Source: Bacteroidota bacterium (lineage in GTDB: Bacteria; Bacteroidota; Bacteroidia; Cytophagales; Cytophagaceae). Taken from it: a stretch of DNA of 64,000 bases. Below the pieces are notes generated by a model. The model ran no database searches and was not told where the DNA came from. It saw only the letters and a list, made by a program, of their open reading frames with translations. Below are positions 63,838-64,000 of this stretch, piece by piece. Both the position numbers and the translations under genes were made by a program. Location: assembly GCA_023458555.1 (NCBI GenBank), contig JAEWYS010000020.1, forward strand, positions 62,001 through 126,000, in the 5' to 3' direction. Numbering within the stretch: the first letter of the stretch is position 1; every line of letters starts with the position of its first letter.

Positions 63838-64000
63838 TTAATTATTTCTGGCTATAACTCGCTGAATAATTTTTCTGGCTCCAACGACTAATCCTCCGAT
63901 AAGTAAGAAAGCTGCTCCGCCGTCTATAGGCATATCTTCGGGTTCTGGAAATCCGCCTGGGCCTTCACCTGGTCCGGGATCTGACATAATCGAATTGTTT
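63838..64000 (-). CDS. Short exosortase target, PID-CTERM-like tail (5' end may lie outside window)
   Basis: At least 49 residues from the ATG at 63987, and the frame is open to the window edge (codons AAC AAT TCG ATT), so the true start and signal peptide may lie outside. The visible part is a Gly/Pro-rich stretch (SDPGPGEGPGGFPEPED), then the sorting motif PIDGG, a hydrophobic segment (AAFLLIGGLVVGA) and a basic end (RKIIQRVIARNN). A P-I/V/L-D-G-G motif, membrane helix and Arg/Lys tail is the pattern of PID-CTERM sorting tails as I remember them. It lies 26 bases before the exosortase gene, so enzyme and substrate are probably made together. Confidence 0.72.
   Translation of the reverse strand, partial: NNSIMSDPGPGEGPGGFPEPEDMPIDGGAAFLLIGGLVVGARKIIQRVIARNN

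Noticed and set aside
1..64000. CRISPR arrays, IS elements, integrases, rRNA genes
   Set aside because: No regularly spaced repeats, no transposase or integrase ORF and no rRNA sequence were seen on either strand.

Overview
This window is a piece of chromosome from a member of the Bacteroidota, most likely a Cytophagales-type bacterium. The signs are: C-terminal type IX secretion (T9SS) sorting domains on at least three exported proteins; promoter -7 boxes of the form TAnnTTTG; a nusB-DUF1573-yajC-ybbR-coaE gene order; DUF4293 and DUF4230 proteins; a long NusB; and an exosortase with a short PID-type target. No IS element, prophage, integron or CRISPR array was seen. Most of the window is housekeeping and cell-envelope chromosome.

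Layout. (1) 1-5720: the 5' part of a giant minus-strand surface protein gene (beta-helix plus at least 13 Ig/PKD-like repeats) that runs off the left edge. (2) 6.0-9.3 kb: a NatA/NatB-type ABC exporter, a DUF4230 protein with a problematic start, and an ArsR regulator. (3) 9.5-14.4 kb: a seven-gene minus-strand operon nusB-ytxH-idh-DUF1573-yajC-ybbR-coaE behind one good promoter. (4) 14.5-23.3 kb: an ABC exporter, an AI-2E-family permease, a DUF4919-like protein, a T9SS cargo, a FucP-type sugar transporter, a coiled-coil membrane protein, a 52-aa DUF5670 protein and an MtfA-like peptidase. (5) 23.4-34.2 kb: a large secreted nucleotidase/phytase-like fusion, a DPP-IV peptidase, a surface lipoprotein with biased codons, a hydrolase, DUF4293, a conserved helical protein, tRNA-Ala(GGC) and an NlpC/P60 lipoprotein. 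(6) 34.3-38.4 kb: asnB, gmd and fcl, the last two making GDP-L-fucose for surface glycans. (7) 38.4-49.6 kb: a lipocalin-like lipoprotein, a UvrD-like helicase fused to an AddB-like Fe-S nuclease, a KefB-type antiporter, then the operon coaX-(LysM/beta-barrel)-lptC-(58-aa membrane protein)-ppiD, which ties CoA synthesis to outer-membrane building. (8) 49.6-61.5 kb: anmK, a PKD-type T9SS protein, plsY, a 1770-aa exported protein of unknown function in an operon with tpiA and prmA, and an orphan ORF. (9) 61.5-64.0 kb: a MltF-like lytic transglycosylase, a TACGTA-rich repeat patch, and a small exosortase directly downstream of a short PID-CTERM-like target protein at the right edge.

The common theme is the cell envelope: secretion and sorting (T9SS cargos, YajC, exosortase), LPS and outer-membrane assembly (LptC, PpiD, barrel), peptidoglycan turnover and recycling (MltF, NlpC/P60, AnmK), phospholipid synthesis (PlsY) and fucosylated glycans (Gmd, Fcl). 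The best candidates for undescribed biology are the exosortase/short-target pair, the LysM domain set inside a beta-barrel protein, the 1770-aa exported protein, and the missing start codon of the DUF4230 gene. All function calls come from reading motifs by eye; no database search was run.
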